From: Ursus arctos
Lineage: Eukaryota; Chordata; Mammalia; Carnivora; Ursidae
Direction of reading: 5' to 3'
DNA length: 64,000 bases
Assembly: GCF_023065955.2 (NCBI RefSeq)
Contig: NW_026622863.1
Location: 44,312,177 to 44,376,176 of the forward strand
Positions 14,431 through 24,714 of the stretch are shown here, one piece after another. Each line of letters begins with the position of its first letter. Position 1 is the stretch's first letter. The notes beneath the pieces are model-generated. The model did not search any database and had not been told where the DNA came from. It worked only from the letters and a program-made list of their open reading frames with translations. The position numbers were made by a program, and so were the translations under genes.

Positions 14431-14534
14431 AAAGAACTGGGGTTATTCTCCTGAGGTCACTGGGGAGCCATGGTGAGCTTAAGTGGGGGAGTCACTGCTT
14501 GAATTTGGGCTCTTGGAAGACCCCTATGACTGCA

Positions 14535-14548
14535 TGCGTGTGTGCATG

Positions 14549-14579
<31 letters not shown>

Positions 14580-14580
14580 A
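14535..14580 (+). repeat. (TG)n microsatellite
   Basis: Alternating TG with a few CG/CA interruptions. Confidence 0.85.
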
Positions 14581-14949
14581 TGAGATATAGAAGGGGGTGA
14601 GGACCCCAGGAAGGAGATGATGGGAAATGTGGTGTGGAAACCGTGGAAACCCCATTCTACACACTCCTTGCTCCAGGCCACTCCCTGCCCTGGATTCTGA
14701 CCTGGGGACAATTGACTCCCCTCACCAGACACTCCTGCTCGGCCCCTTCCTCCTCCTCCCTTGCCCCTCTTCCTGCTGTTCGGCTCAGGGGAGAACAGGT
14801 GGGCTGGCCGCCAGGTATGGGTGTGTGTTTGTGTGCTTGAGGTGGCCCCGGGGAGTGTCTCCAGTTGCGCGTGTGTTGTGAGCTCGGTGAGTGTTTGTCT
14901 GGGAGTCTCCTGGGGACTTCCTGGTGCATCTGGGCTGCAGCCCTGGGGT

Positions 14950-15070
14950 GCATTGGGTGAGTTACTAAACCTCTCTGTGCCTGTTTCCTCATCCGAAAAA
15001 TGGGCAGAGCAATGGTATCTATTTCCTAGGGAGGATGTGGAGACGGAGTTGATTACCCCAGTCAAGAACG
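14950..15070 (+). mobile_element. MIR SINE fragment
   Basis: 'GTGAGTTACTAAACCTCTCTGTGCCTGTTTCCTCATCCGAAAAATGGG' is sense MIR core sequence. Confidence 0.65.
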
Positions 15071-16055
15071 CCGAGCAATGCCTGGCGCACCGGCAGCCCT
15101 CAATTACACGGACAGCATCATTCGGGTGTGAGCGCCACTCTGAGTGTCCCGGGCATGTGTCTGTCGGACGTCTTGCAGGAATCTGGGGCAGGAAGTGCCT
15201 CTGGAAGCATAGGCGGTTATCTAGGGCAGCACGAGAGCAGGCCTGCGGGGGTGGCCTCTCTTTCCTCCTCTGTGAAATGGGGATAACAGCCCCACCCCAC
15301 ACACGGTTGGCGCGCAGGCGCGCTGGGCACTGGAGCGCATGTTTGCACGTGGGTCTGCTATTACCCCTCCTTTGTCGATATGGTGCAGATAATAGTGGCT
15401 CCCCCCCCACCCCCTCTGCTGCTGGAGGATGACACGAACTAGTAAGCACCTCAAACAGCACCCAGTACCCAGAAAGCGCTCACTGCAGAGGCTGCTGTTG
15501 GTGTGGAACTCTGTGCCTGCGCTTGCCTGGGCCGGCTGTGGGATGTGGCCCGGGCAGGATGCGGTCGTGGGCATCTGGCTCTACAGGTTCCTCGTCACCC
15601 CACTTCCTCCGCACCCCGACCTCTTGCCCCTGCCATAGCCCCAACCCTCACTCCCAAATCCTCAGGATCTCTGAGGGAAGAAGCTTTGGCAGCCGTGCCC
15701 TCTGTCCCAGCCCCGAGATGGGGTACAGACAGTCCCCCAAAACCCAGGTGGGGTTACGGCTCCCCTCTCTGCTTCTATGTCTGTGCCTCTGAGTGCCTCT
15801 CTGCCCTCCGCCTTGGTTTCCAGAACAGGAAATGTCAGGGTCCCAAGGGTGTGTCCCAGGTGAGCGCAGAGGAGGAAGCAGTGGAGGCAGGACCTCCCCC
15901 ACCTCCTACCTCCTGGAGGAGAGTGGGGGTGGGGACAAGAGGGGGTCTTCCTTAATTAACCTCTTAATCCTGCCACGCGGGATCTTAATGAGGGGGAGGG
16001 ACCTCATTAGAGGGCAGGGAGCCCTGACATTAGCTCCTTTGTCACACCCCTCTCC
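15071..16055. other. Spacer upstream of NCCRP1, no gene recognised
   Basis: GC-rich sequence with many overlapping chance frames and no spliced coding structure that I can support. Confidence 0.4.
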
Positions 16056-16058
16056 CAG

Positions 16059-16065
16059 GGCCAAT
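16059..16065 (+). promoter_or_regulatory. CCAAT box upstream of NCCRP1
   Basis: GGCCAAT lies about 300 bp upstream of the NCCRP1 start codon, ahead of the CpG-rich 5' end. The role is inferred from position only; no TATA box is evident. Confidence 0.35.
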
Positions 16066-16269
16066 GCCTGGGCCCTCAGCTGGCCCTGGGGAAACTGGGG
16101 CAGGAGGCTGGGAAACCGAAGAGGGGCTGCGGGCCCGGACTCCTGGGCCCTGGAGGAGGAGACGACCTGCACTCCTGGGTCTGACGGAGCAGGGAGCTGG
16201 GGACCTGGACTCCGAAGTCTGAGGGTGGAGGGCCTGGGGCCCGGAGCCTTCCCCTAACACACCCCCCTC

Positions 16270-16720
16270 TCCAACGCCCGCTGGCGCACCCCGCCCCTCC
16301 CGCCTCCGGTTAACCCCACGCCTGCGGAGGAGCCCGGGACAGTCGCCCGGAGTCCACGGATGGACGAGGAGCGCGACCGACACGCGCTCGGCGGCGGGAT
16401 GGAGGCCGACGAGCCCGCCAGCCCCCCGGAGCCGCCGTCGCCGCCCCCGCCGCCGTCGCCGCCGTCCCCCGCGGCCCCTGAGACCCCCGGGCCCCCCCAG
16501 CCCGAGCAGCCGTCGGAGGCCTATGCCCGGCAGCTGCTCCTGGAGGAGTGGAGGCCCCCGGGCGGGAGCCTGGAGCTGCCCCCGCGCCTCACCTGGAAGC
16601 TGCTCTTCCTGCGGCGGCCGCTCTACCGCAACCTGCTGCGCTCGCCCAACCCCGAAGGTGCGGGAAGGTGCGGCACGCGGCGCCGTACCCCACCGCCGCC
16701 CGGTCTCCTCCTTCCGCCGC
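16270..16720. other. CpG-rich island over NCCRP1 exon 1
   Basis: CG dinucleotides are frequent through the 5' end and exon 1, unlike the flanking sequence. This is consistent with a CpG-island promoter; no quantitative calculation was made. Confidence 0.5.
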
Positions 16721-19114
16721 GCGGCTCACTCGGACCGTCTGTCTTTTCATCTTTCCGTCTGGTCTCCTTCTCTGTTTCTCTACATCCTTCCCTGTCTCTT
16801 CTGTCATTGTGCTCCTCTCCAGGGCTTGCGGCTCTCTCCCGTCCCGCCGCGCATCGGCCTCTCTTTCTGTGCCATATGTCCCGGTCTATCTCTCCCGCTG
16901 TGTCTGTCTACCTCTGTAGACCCCTGTATGTCTACCTCTCTCTCCCTGCCTCCCCCCGCTTGCATTTCTGTCTCTTTCTCTAGGTGCCTCTCGCTTTGTC
17001 CCTCTGTCTCGGTCTCACCAGGGCGCCCTCCTCCTCCTTCCCTCCTTCTTCACTGCACCATCCCTTCCCCCAGGACATTCTCAGGGCTCTCCCAGGGCCC
17101 TGACTCACACATCCCTGCCAGGCAGGTCTGGCCTGGCACGGATTCCTGCCCTTCCAGCACAGCCCTGGGGGGAGGGAGTCAGGCCGAGGCTGAAGGGCTG
17201 GGGGCAGTTTCAGCCTGCTGAGGCTCCGCTCACTGTGCCTTTCAGGCATCAACATTTATGAGCCGGCACCCCCTACTGGTCCCACCCAGCAGCCCCTGGA
17301 GACTCTGGGTAAGTGCTTGCTGGCTGGGCCCCTGGACAGAGCGGTTCTGGGGAATGGGCATGCTCTAACCCTTTGCTCCTCCACCTGCCAGGTAACTTCC
17401 GCGGGTGGTACATCAGGACCGAGAAGCTCCAGCACGACCGCAGGTGAGTGGCCAGGACCCCAGGGCCCTGCTCCAGCCTCTCACTGCAGGGCTAGAGAAA
17501 CTGTGTGCCCCTCTGGGCCTCAGTTTCCTGCTCCATACACAGGGTTTGTCGTCAAAGAGAATGCTCGTAAAATACAGCATAGGGTCTGGCTGTGTCCAGC
17601 TCGCATACAGTAGGTGCTCAATAAGTAACAGCTCTCACCATTACTCTACTCCCCCTCTTTCCCTGGGACGGGAGTCACCCAGGCACCATCTACCTTCCAT
17701 TAAACCGAGCCCTGATTCTGCACTTTGGGTGGGACGGTGTAATTCAGGGGCTCAGAGTCACGCGAGCCTGGGTTGGGAGCCCAGCTCTGCCACTTCTTTG
17801 CTGCTTGACCTTAGGCAAGTGACTTCCCTTCTTGAGCCTCTATTGCTCCTCTGCATCATGGGGTTCAGACAGTCTGGCCCTCAAGGGGGAATAGAGGGAG
17901 CTGAGGCTATAAGGTGGAGAGTAAGTGCTCAGCGCCCATACACGGAGCCCGGGATGTCTCTACGAGGGCACCATGACCAAGGTTTCCTGCTCTCAAGAAT
18001 GCCGGCAGGTCCCAGACCTCCCCTGCCCATGCCCTCTCTCGCAGCTGGACAGTGAAGCAGCAGTGTGTGGATCTCCTGGCCGAGGGCCTGTGGGAGGAGC
18101 TCCTTGATGACGAACAGCCAGACATCACGGTCATGGACTGGTACGCACCCCTGCCCGGTCAGCCTGCCCCATCGGGTCACGCATAGGGCTCCCCAAAGCG
18201 CCAGCCTCACCTGTCCTCCCCTGGTGTGAGCTTGTCACCAAGACCCTCATGCCACTGCAGGATCCAGCCCTGCCTACCTTTCTAGCCCCTTTCCTCTGCG
18301 ACTTCCAATCTCTGAGATGTGCCAGGGTCGACACTGTTCTTTCATTCTCGGACGCTTGGTCACCCTCTGTTCTCGAGACAAATTCCTCCTTATCCTTTGG
18401 GATTCTGCTACATGTGGCCCCACCGGGAAGCCTTCCCTGACCACCCCCAAGCTGGGTCAGATGCAGTATGCACCAGTGCCCTGGACATCCCCCGACCCAG
18501 CCCTTAGCATTCCTGATGGCCAGACTCTATGACTCCCCCGAGGGCTCCGTGGGGGGGTCGTCTTCGTCAGTGCCCGCGCTAGCCAGCCCAGGTGCACAGA
18601 GTGGGAGCCCGCCAGTGTGCCTTGCATGGTGTTTAGGACCAGGGGTTGAGGTGGGGACACGGGAGCTGCAGTGGCAGCTGAAGGCCTGGACCCCACCCCC
18701 AGGTACGAGGATAGCCGGCTGGACGCGTGTGTCTATGAGCTGCACGTCTGGCTGCTGGCAGCTGACCGCCGGACCATCATCGCGCAGCACCACGTGGCCC
18801 CCCGCACCTCTGGGCGGGGCCCCCCCCGGCCGTTGGCTCCAGGTGAGGCTCTGCCCTGGCCGCCAACCCCAGCCACGTGTTCATGTCCCAGGGCCTCAGA
18901 GAGGGCGGAGGTAGGAGAGGAGGATACCCGGGTCCCTGATGGGATTTCTCCCTCACCCCGGGTGCCGCCACAGGTGTCCCACGTCTTCCGCCAGTATGGC
19001 CCTGGCGTGCGCTTCGTCCACTTCCTGCACAAGACCAAGAACCGGAGGGAGCCCGGTGGGCTGCGGAGGACAAGGGTGACCGACTCCTCCGTGTCTGTGC
19101 AGTTCAGGGAGTGA
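16360..19114 (+). CDS. NCCRP1: NCCRP1 (F-box only protein 50), six coding exons with an apparent +1 frameshift in exon 5
   Basis: Coding exons are 16360-16657, 17246-17308, 17392-17443, 18045-18140, 18703-18842 and 18974-19114 (TGA 19112-19114), all with GT/AG introns. The start ATG precedes a proline-rich N-terminus, then RQLLLEEW, LTWKLLFLRRPLYRN, INIYEPAP, FRGWYIR, the CVDLLAEGLWEELLDDEQP block, RLDACVYELHVWLLAADRR and the end TDSSVSVQFRE. This is the F-box-associated (FBA) domain protein NCCRP1/FBXO50, of about 262 residues here. The human protein is a cytosolic protein of stratified squamous epithelium. Exon 5 holds an eight-C run (18820-18827) where the family reading GPPGRW needs seven C, making the exon 140 nt instead of 139 and shifting exon 6 out of frame. 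It is either an assembly or sequencing homopolymer error or a real lesion; every other exon is clean, so I favour an error. Confidence 0.92.
17495..17625 (+). mobile_element. MIR/L2-type fragment in NCCRP1 intron 3
   Basis: 'TGGGCCTCAGTTTCCTGCTCC' and 'ACAGTAGGTGCTCAATAAGTAAC' are typical MIR/L2 blocks. Confidence 0.55.
17735..17870 (+). mobile_element. MIR SINE fragment in NCCRP1 intron 3
   Basis: 'GAGCCCAGCTCTGCCACTTC...TGACCTTAGGCAAGTGACTTCCC' is sense MIR core. Confidence 0.75.
18280..18500 (+). mobile_element. L2 LINE fragment in NCCRP1 intron 4
   Basis: The block 'GGGAAGCCTTCCCTGACCACCC' and its upstream sequence resemble the L2 3' region. Confidence 0.55.
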
Positions 19115-19302
19115 CTAGCTGTTCAACTCCCGGCCTCTTCTGACCCCTTGTCTCACTAATCCACAGCCTTGACTCTTTCCTGATCCCTTACCACCTCCCT
19201 GATCTCTTAGCACTTCCCTGACCCTTTGCACCTCCCTGACCCCTTAGTATCTCCTTGTTCCCTTATCTCTTTGGACCTCTTAGCATTTCTTTCACCTCCC
19301 TG

Positions 19303-19975
19303 ACCCTCAGAAGTCCCTGGCCCTTAGCACCTCCCTGACCTTTAGAAGTCCCTGGCCCTTAGCGCCTCTCTGACCCTTAGAAGTCCCTGGCCCTTAGCGC
19401 CTCCCTGACCCTTAGAAGTCCCTGGCCCTTAGCGCCTCCCTGACCTTCAGAAGTCCCTGGCCCTTAGCACCTCCCTGACCCTTAGAAGTCCCTGGCCCTT
19501 AGCACCTCCCTGACCCTTAGAAGTCCCTGGCCCTTAGCACCTCCCTGACCCTTAGATGTCCCTGGCCCTTAGCGCCTCCCTGGCCCTTAGAAGTCCCTGG
19601 CCCTTAGCGCCTCCCTGACCCTTAGAAGTCCCTGGCCCTTAGCGCCTCCCTGACCCTTAGAAGTCCCTGGCCCTTAGCGCCTCCCTGACCCTTAGAAGTC
19701 CCTGGCCCTTAGCGCCTCCCTGACCCTCAGAAGTCCCTGGCCCTTAGCACCTCCCTGACCCTTAGAAGTCACTGGCCCTTAGCGCCTCCCTGACCCTTAG
19801 ACATCCCTGGCCCTTAGCGCCTCCCTGACCCTCAGAAGTCCCTGGCCCTTAGCACCTCCCTGACCCTTAGAAGTCCCTGGCCCTTAGCACCTCCCTGACC
19901 CTTAGAAGTCCCTGGCCCTTAGCACCTCCCTGACCCTTAGATGTCCCTGGCCCTTAGCACCTCCCTGGCCCTTAG
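19303..19975 (+). repeat. 35-bp minisatellite, about 19 copies
   Basis: Tandem units alternate AGAAGTCCCTGGCCCTTAGC with (A/G)CCTCCCTGACCCTT. Copies differ at a few positions (GCGCC/GCACC, AAGTCC/ATGTCC/ACATCC). Decayed shorter units precede it from about 19,180. It begins about 190 nt after the NCCRP1 stop and probably lies in its 3'UTR. Confidence 0.95.
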
Positions 19976-20149
19976 CTCTGCCCTGTTGTCTTAGCACTTC
20001 CCCGACGCGCGGCACCACCTGTTCCCCTCACACCTTCATGACTCTCGGCTTCTCTTTGATCACTTACCACCTCCCAAGCCCCTGACTCCTGCCTGGCCCT
20101 TGATTTCCCACCTGACATCTTCATACCCCCTTGCACGTCGGACTGTCAT

Positions 20150-20265
20150 TTCTTCTGCACTCTCTGAGCTCCATGAGGGCTGAGGGCAGCGGCCACTTCT
20201 TCCCGAGCTAGTGCTCGACAGATAGTAGGTTCTTCATGAATCTTTGTTGACTGATGAATAAATCC
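20150..20265 (+). mobile_element. L2 LINE 3' end
   Basis: 'GAGCTCCATGAGGGCTGAGGGC', 'AGATAGTAGGTTCTTCATGAATCTTTGTTGACTGATGAATAAA' is the classical L2 terminus. It supplies the AATAAA listed below. Confidence 0.75.
20257..20262 (+). terminator. NCCRP1: Candidate NCCRP1 poly(A) signal AATAAA
   Basis: This AATAAA lies about 1.14 kb past the stop codon, after the minisatellite and inside an L2 terminus. No better signal is seen between the stop codon and here. Its use is inferred. Confidence 0.5.
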
Positions 20266-20890
20266 ATGTGCACAAGGATGCGGAGCATTTCCCTGGTCTT
20301 TGCTTCTCAGAATGACACTGAGTTCATATCCCATTGGCACCTCCCATAATCCTTATTCTCCAGCACCTCACAGCCCCTGTGCTGTTTGCACCTCTCTCGA
20401 CCTCTGATCTCCTCACATATCCCCAGTTTACAGCCTCTTGGCATCTCCACTTACCTCTCTGCTCCTATTTCATCCTCTCAGACACGCCTCACATTCCCCT
20501 TCCCCCTCCAACCCCAAATTCTCACCGCCCTAGAGCTGTCCCCATACCTCTCCTCCCCACAATACCCTCATTTCTCCTCCATCATTCCTCCAGAGTCCCC
20601 AAAGCCATCAAGGGCCATCATCTCTGGGGATGGTGGTGGGACAGATTGCAAATTTGAGCTAAAAGTTTTTTTCATGTGTAGGGGAAAGAGAGATTGAAAG
20701 TCTGTAACAACCCCTAAGTCCTGGGCTCTGGCCAGATCAAGCAAGATACCCTTGTCTTAGCCTGGGGCAGGGTCCTTGAAGGCCTCTAGCTGTTCCAGGC
20801 CTGACTCCTGAGGGAATCTGGAAGTCTCTGGCAGGCCAGAACAGCTCGGGGGCATTCGGGGAAGAGATAGCTACCAGAAAGTGTGGGAGG
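20266..20890. other. Intergenic between NCCRP1 and SYCN 3' ends
   Basis: C- and CT-rich sequence without a supported gene or clear repeat. Confidence 0.4.
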
Positions 20891-20893
20891 CAT

Positions 20894-20899
20894 TTTAAT
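20894..20899 (-). terminator. SYCN: Candidate SYCN poly(A) signal ATTAAA
   Basis: Minus-strand ATTAAA about 380 nt beyond the SYCN stop codon. It is chosen as the first plausible signal; no transcript evidence. Confidence 0.4.
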
Positions 20900-21278
20900 G
20901 TTTAACAATCAGCCAATGGTATCACTGCATGTCACACGGATGTCCTGTGGACGTGTGACTTTGTGCCCACCTAAATTCACGGCCGAATCTGAGTATGACC
21001 CCACCTACAGCATTGTCACAGGTATGGGCTGATGCAGGCCTGACCACCCCGCTCTCTCCCCCATCCCACCCCTGTCCTGTGTGGACTTGGGTCCCAGGCA
21101 CAAGTAGATGGCAGACAGGGCTAACTTCACAAGGGCTATATTGCAGGGAAGGCAGGGTGGGGGCGTAGGCAGAAAGTTCTCTCCTCTTGGGACTTGGGGC
21201 CTTCATCAGACCCCAGTGACAAGGCCAGTTGAGAGGCTCTGCCCCTTGTGGGGTTGGAGACGAAGTATCTCTAAGCCA

Positions 21279-22498
21279 TCAGTAACACCTGCAACAGAAT
21301 AAAAAATTATCACCAGGGGGGTGCCAGGGGCTCTGAGATCCAGGGTGTGTGGGGGGGGTTGGGTTCGAAAAGCCTGAGATGGGGTGGAGGGCTGGGCTCC
21401 AAGTTCAGGAGCTAGGCGTCCTGGGGGCTCTTGGAGCTCTTGTGGGGGGAAGGGGGACACGTGAGGTGGTTTTGGAGAGTGCTAGGACTAGATTTAGGGC
21501 CCCAGGTCTGTGAGCTCCCATATGTGAGTGCACAGTGGGCTCGGGGCCCCCGAAGTTGGATCTGGGGGGCTCCGGAACCTCAACTGGGACTTTGGGACTG
21601 GTTTCCAGGGCTTCATCTCATCTAGAGGGCCTACGTGGGTGGGGAGCATGAGGGTAGATAGGGTGCTCCTAGAACTGGGTCTGGGGTCTTGTGTGGGTCA
21701 GTTTAGAGTCTGGGAGTCCTAGAGCTGGCTCCGGTTGCTCCGGGATCTGGGACGACTGGCTTTGGTTCTGGGGGCTCCAGGGTGAAAGGATTGATGGCTC
21801 CCCATTCCCCAACCTAGGCCTAGGACTGCAGCTCTGGGTAGGTCCGCAGGTGGAGAATTCAGGAAAGTGGGAGGCAGGTGCTCCCAGAATGGAGGTTGGG
21901 GTGCTAAGGGGGTGGGTGGGGTCAGCTTCTGAGTCTGGGAATCCCGGAGTTGTGTCCGAGAGATCCGAGGGGCATGGGCTTGGGGGAGCAGGAAGGGGAC
22001 CTCCAGGATTGGTTCTAGGGACTCCCAGCGGGGATTAGGGGCCGAGGGACCTGGGGGCCCGGGTCTGCGCGGCTTGGACCCAGAGGCGGGGCCGGGCGGG
22101 CACCTGCAGTAGAGCGACGCGATGGTGTTGGACCAGTCGCCGAAGATGCCCTTGCGGAACTCTTCGAGGCGCGGGTAGGCGCCGGACGAGAACTTGTGCG
22201 TCTTGCCGGCCTTGCCGCGTTGGGACCACACGGTAATCTCGCAGCGCGGGGCCACCACGAGCGAGGAGGCGACGTTCGCCCAGTCGGAGGGCAGGAAGGG
22301 CAGGTCAGCGCCCGGCTCCAGCGACAGCTCGGCGCCCCCGCAGCAGTTCTCGTAGTAGGGGTCGCTCTTGTCGTAGAGCTTGGCGCAGATGCGCGTCCCG
22401 TCCGGCTTCTTGAGGTCCGCGGGCGCCGGGCAGGCCGCTCGGACGCCGGGGACGGCCGCCAGGGCCAGAGCCAGCAGCAGGGGGCACAGCGGGGACAT
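21279..22498 (-). CDS. SYCN: SYCN, syncollin (two coding exons)
   Basis: Exon 1 runs 22498 down to 22104 (395 nt) and exon 2 runs 21288 down to 21279 (10 nt). Together they encode 134 residues, the known syncollin length. Residues 1-21 form a hydrophobic signal peptide ([21 protein letters not shown]). The mature part has [50 protein letters not shown] and [16 protein letters not shown]. Syncollin is secreted into pancreatic zymogen granules, binds the granule membrane and syntaxin, and helps granule exocytosis. The donor TGCAG|GTGCCC and acceptor TTCTGTTGCAG|GTG join as TGC AGG TGT TAC TGA, so exon 2 adds only the final Cys-Tyr and completes an Arg codon. Without splicing the frame would run to 259 residues with a proline-rich, non-family tail, so the spliced form is preferred. 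Confidence 0.93.
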
Positions 22499-22528
22499 GG
22501 CGACACTGCGGGGCCGCGTCCCCGCGCT

Positions 22529-22536
22529 CTTTTATG
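22529..22536 (-). promoter_or_regulatory. SYCN: SYCN TATA box
   Basis: On the minus strand this reads CATAAAAG, about 31 nt upstream of the SYCN start codon. The leader must therefore be very short, as is common for genes of pancreatic secretory proteins. Confidence 0.7.
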
Positions 22537-22548
22537 CGCCTGACCCGT

Positions 22549-23500
22549 GGGAAGGGAGAAGCTGCGAGATAAGGAGGCCCTCCCCAGCCCCCCCACCCTC
22601 CCCGGAGCGGGGAGACCTTCCTAACCTAGGTCAGAGACCCACAGCCGATGAACGCGGACATACTTATGTACAATTTAGCAGCTTAAGATTTCACGTGGCA
22701 AACAACATTATAAAACAAAAAAGTCAACAGGACTTGAGAATGAGTCTTTTATAACACAGAAGGCAGCATAAGGCTAATAGTATACATAAGAAAAGTTCTT
22801 AAAAACTGACAAAGATCGGAACACCCCCCTTTTCCAAATAAGGAGAGGCCAACGGAGGAGGAGGGGGAGGGGTTGGATCTCCAGGCTCGTTGGGACACTG
22901 AACCTTGGGAAAGGAGAAGCTGGAGATAAGGAGAGAGGGGCCCCAGAGGGGAAGGGAGAGGAGGGGAGGAGATGAGGAGATACGGAGAGAGATCCCGCTC
23001 CCCTCGGGAGCAGGAGAGCTTCCCAACCAAGGTTGGAATCCCAGGTCTGTGATACAGACCTATTTGCACAACACTTAAAAACCACTGCAAGACAATGCAC
23101 AAAAGGCTTGGGAGGAAAAATCGCAACGCTTGAGACAGGATATAATTAACAGCTATAAGATATAAAGAGTGCTTACAAATTGACAAGAAGATATCAAACA
23201 ATCCCCCCCCACCCGGCCACCCCCAAGAAAGACAAGCCTTGGAGGGGGAGAGGGAAGGAGGAGGAGGCTTCCACCCCCTACTCCCACTCCCCAGGAGCCA
23301 GGGGATTTTCTTAACGAAGACTGGAAATCTTGCATTTATAAAATAGAGGACCTATCGAATTGTATAAAATGTGAAACTTTTGCACCGCAATACAGACTAA
23401 ACAAAAACTTTACCTGGGGAAAAATAGACAATTCTTGTAACATACAATAAGCAGTTACCAATCAGCAAGCAAAAATGACACAAGCTAAAGGAAAACTTGA
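22549..23500. repeat. Three diverged tandem blocks upstream of SYCN
   Basis: Starting at about 22,549, 22,905 and 23,240, each block has a purine-rich or AGGAG-rich head, a 'GGAGA(C/G)CTTCC(T/C)AACC' type motif and an AT-rich second half. The first two share GGAGAAGCTG(C)GAGATAAGGAG. The third is weakest. The AT-rich halves could be old L1. The relationship is judged by eye. Confidence 0.45.
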
Positions 23501-23689
23501 GGAGCGGCCCAGGAAGGGTAGAGAGGCTGGGACCTCAGAGTGGGACAGGGAGCTGGGCATCTGCAGGCCTGGCCAAGGCCCTCCGGACACTCTTTGGAGT
23601 TCCTGGCCTCCAGTCAGATGAGCACCGAGTCAGGCGTGGATGAACCGATCGGACAAACAGTGGTTCAAGACTGTGGCTCTGTGGGTAAG

Positions 23690-24030
23690 GCCAAATCTAG
23701 GCCTCAGTTTCCTCATCTGTAAAATGGGTGATATTTTCTTGCTGTACCGCAGGATTGTTATGAAGATTACAAGGGATAATAGAAAGTGCAGGGGGAATGG
23801 GGCAAAGGAACAGCCTCTGGAGCCAGGCTGCCTGGGGCCAAATCCCAACTCCTCCTTGAGCTGTCCACACCTGATTCCACCTCCGGGCCTCAGGGAGACA
23901 AGGATGGTATCCATCTCAGGACGCTGGTAGAAGGGGTAAGTGAGTTAATCCACATGACAGCACTAATAGTAGGGCCCTTGCCAAGTGCCATGTGAGCATT
24001 TGCCATCACTGTTGTTATGCCAGCGCTTAG
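23690..24030 (+). mobile_element. Two MIR SINE fragments
   Basis: At 23,700-23,780: 'GCCTCAGTTTCCTCATCTGTAAAATGGGTGATA'. At 23,815-23,990: 'CTGGAGCCAGGCTGCCTGGGGCCAAATCCCAACTCC' with the following MIR 3' sequence. Confidence 0.75.
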
Positions 24031-24149
24031 CATGGTGCTCACTAAACGTAAAGCAGCACAAGGAAGCATGAGCGCCCATCTGCTCTCATCCCCTCCTCCT
24101 CCCCCGGACGCTGTCTCCCGCCCTGGCCAGGCTAATGCCGTAGGGAAGA

Positions 24150-24300
24150 GCCAAAGGCTGGAAACACTTGGAAGTAGGTTCAAATTTTGACCCTGTCACC
24201 TTGCTGAGTGTCCTTAGGCAAGTGAACGCACCTCTCTGAGCTTCGGTCTCCTCCTGCCTTCAATGGGATAACAGAAAATGATAATAGAAAATTATTATAT
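24150..24300 (+). mobile_element. MIR SINE fragment
   Basis: 'GTCCTTAGGCAAGTGAACGCACCTCTCTGAGCTTCGG' is sense MIR core. Confidence 0.65.
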
Positions 24301-24301
24301 A

Positions 24302-24463
24302 GGGGCGCCTGGGTGGCACAGTGGTTAAGCGTTCCGGGATCGAGTCCCACATCGGGCTCCTCCGCTGGGAGCCTGCTTCTTCCTCTCCCACTCCCCTGCT
24401 GTGTTCCCTCTCTCGCTGGCTGTCTCTCTGTCACATAAATAAATAAAATCTTTGAAAAAAAAA
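24302..24463 (+). mobile_element. CAN-SINE, internally deleted, with target-site duplication
   Basis: The head passes directly from GTTAAGCG to TTCCGGGATCGAG, so about 30 bp between the tRNA A and B boxes are missing. A 16-bp duplication AGAAAATTATTATATA flanks it at 24286-24301 and 24464-24479. Confidence 0.95.
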
Positions 24464-24495
24464 AGAAAATTATTATATAAAGAAACCTAGAACTG

Positions 24496-24705
24496 GGGTG
24501 CCTGGGTGGGTGGCTCCGTTGGTTGGGCATCTGACTTTGGCTCAGGTCACGATTCCAGGGTCCTGGGATTGAGCCCCTACATGGGGCTCCCTGCTCAGTG
24601 GGGAGTTTGCTTAAAGATCTCTCTCCCTCTCCCTCTGTCCCACCCCCCTACTCATGCTCTCTGTCTCTTTTTCTAAATAAATAAATAAAATCCTTAAAAA
24701 AAGAA
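24496..24705 (+). mobile_element. CAN-SINE
   Basis: Full copy with a CTCAGGTCACGATTCCAGGG middle and an AAATAAATAAAATCC tail; more diverged than its upstream neighbour. Confidence 0.9.
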
Positions 24706-24714
24706 ATCTATACG

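Noticed and set aside
19303..19975. CRISPR-like array
   Set aside because: The units are contiguous 35-bp tandem copies without unique spacers, in a mammalian genome; it is a minisatellite.
21719..22103. Proline-rich C-terminal extension of syncollin
   Set aside because: It arises only if the donor at 22103 is ignored; splicing gives exactly the 134-residue family length.
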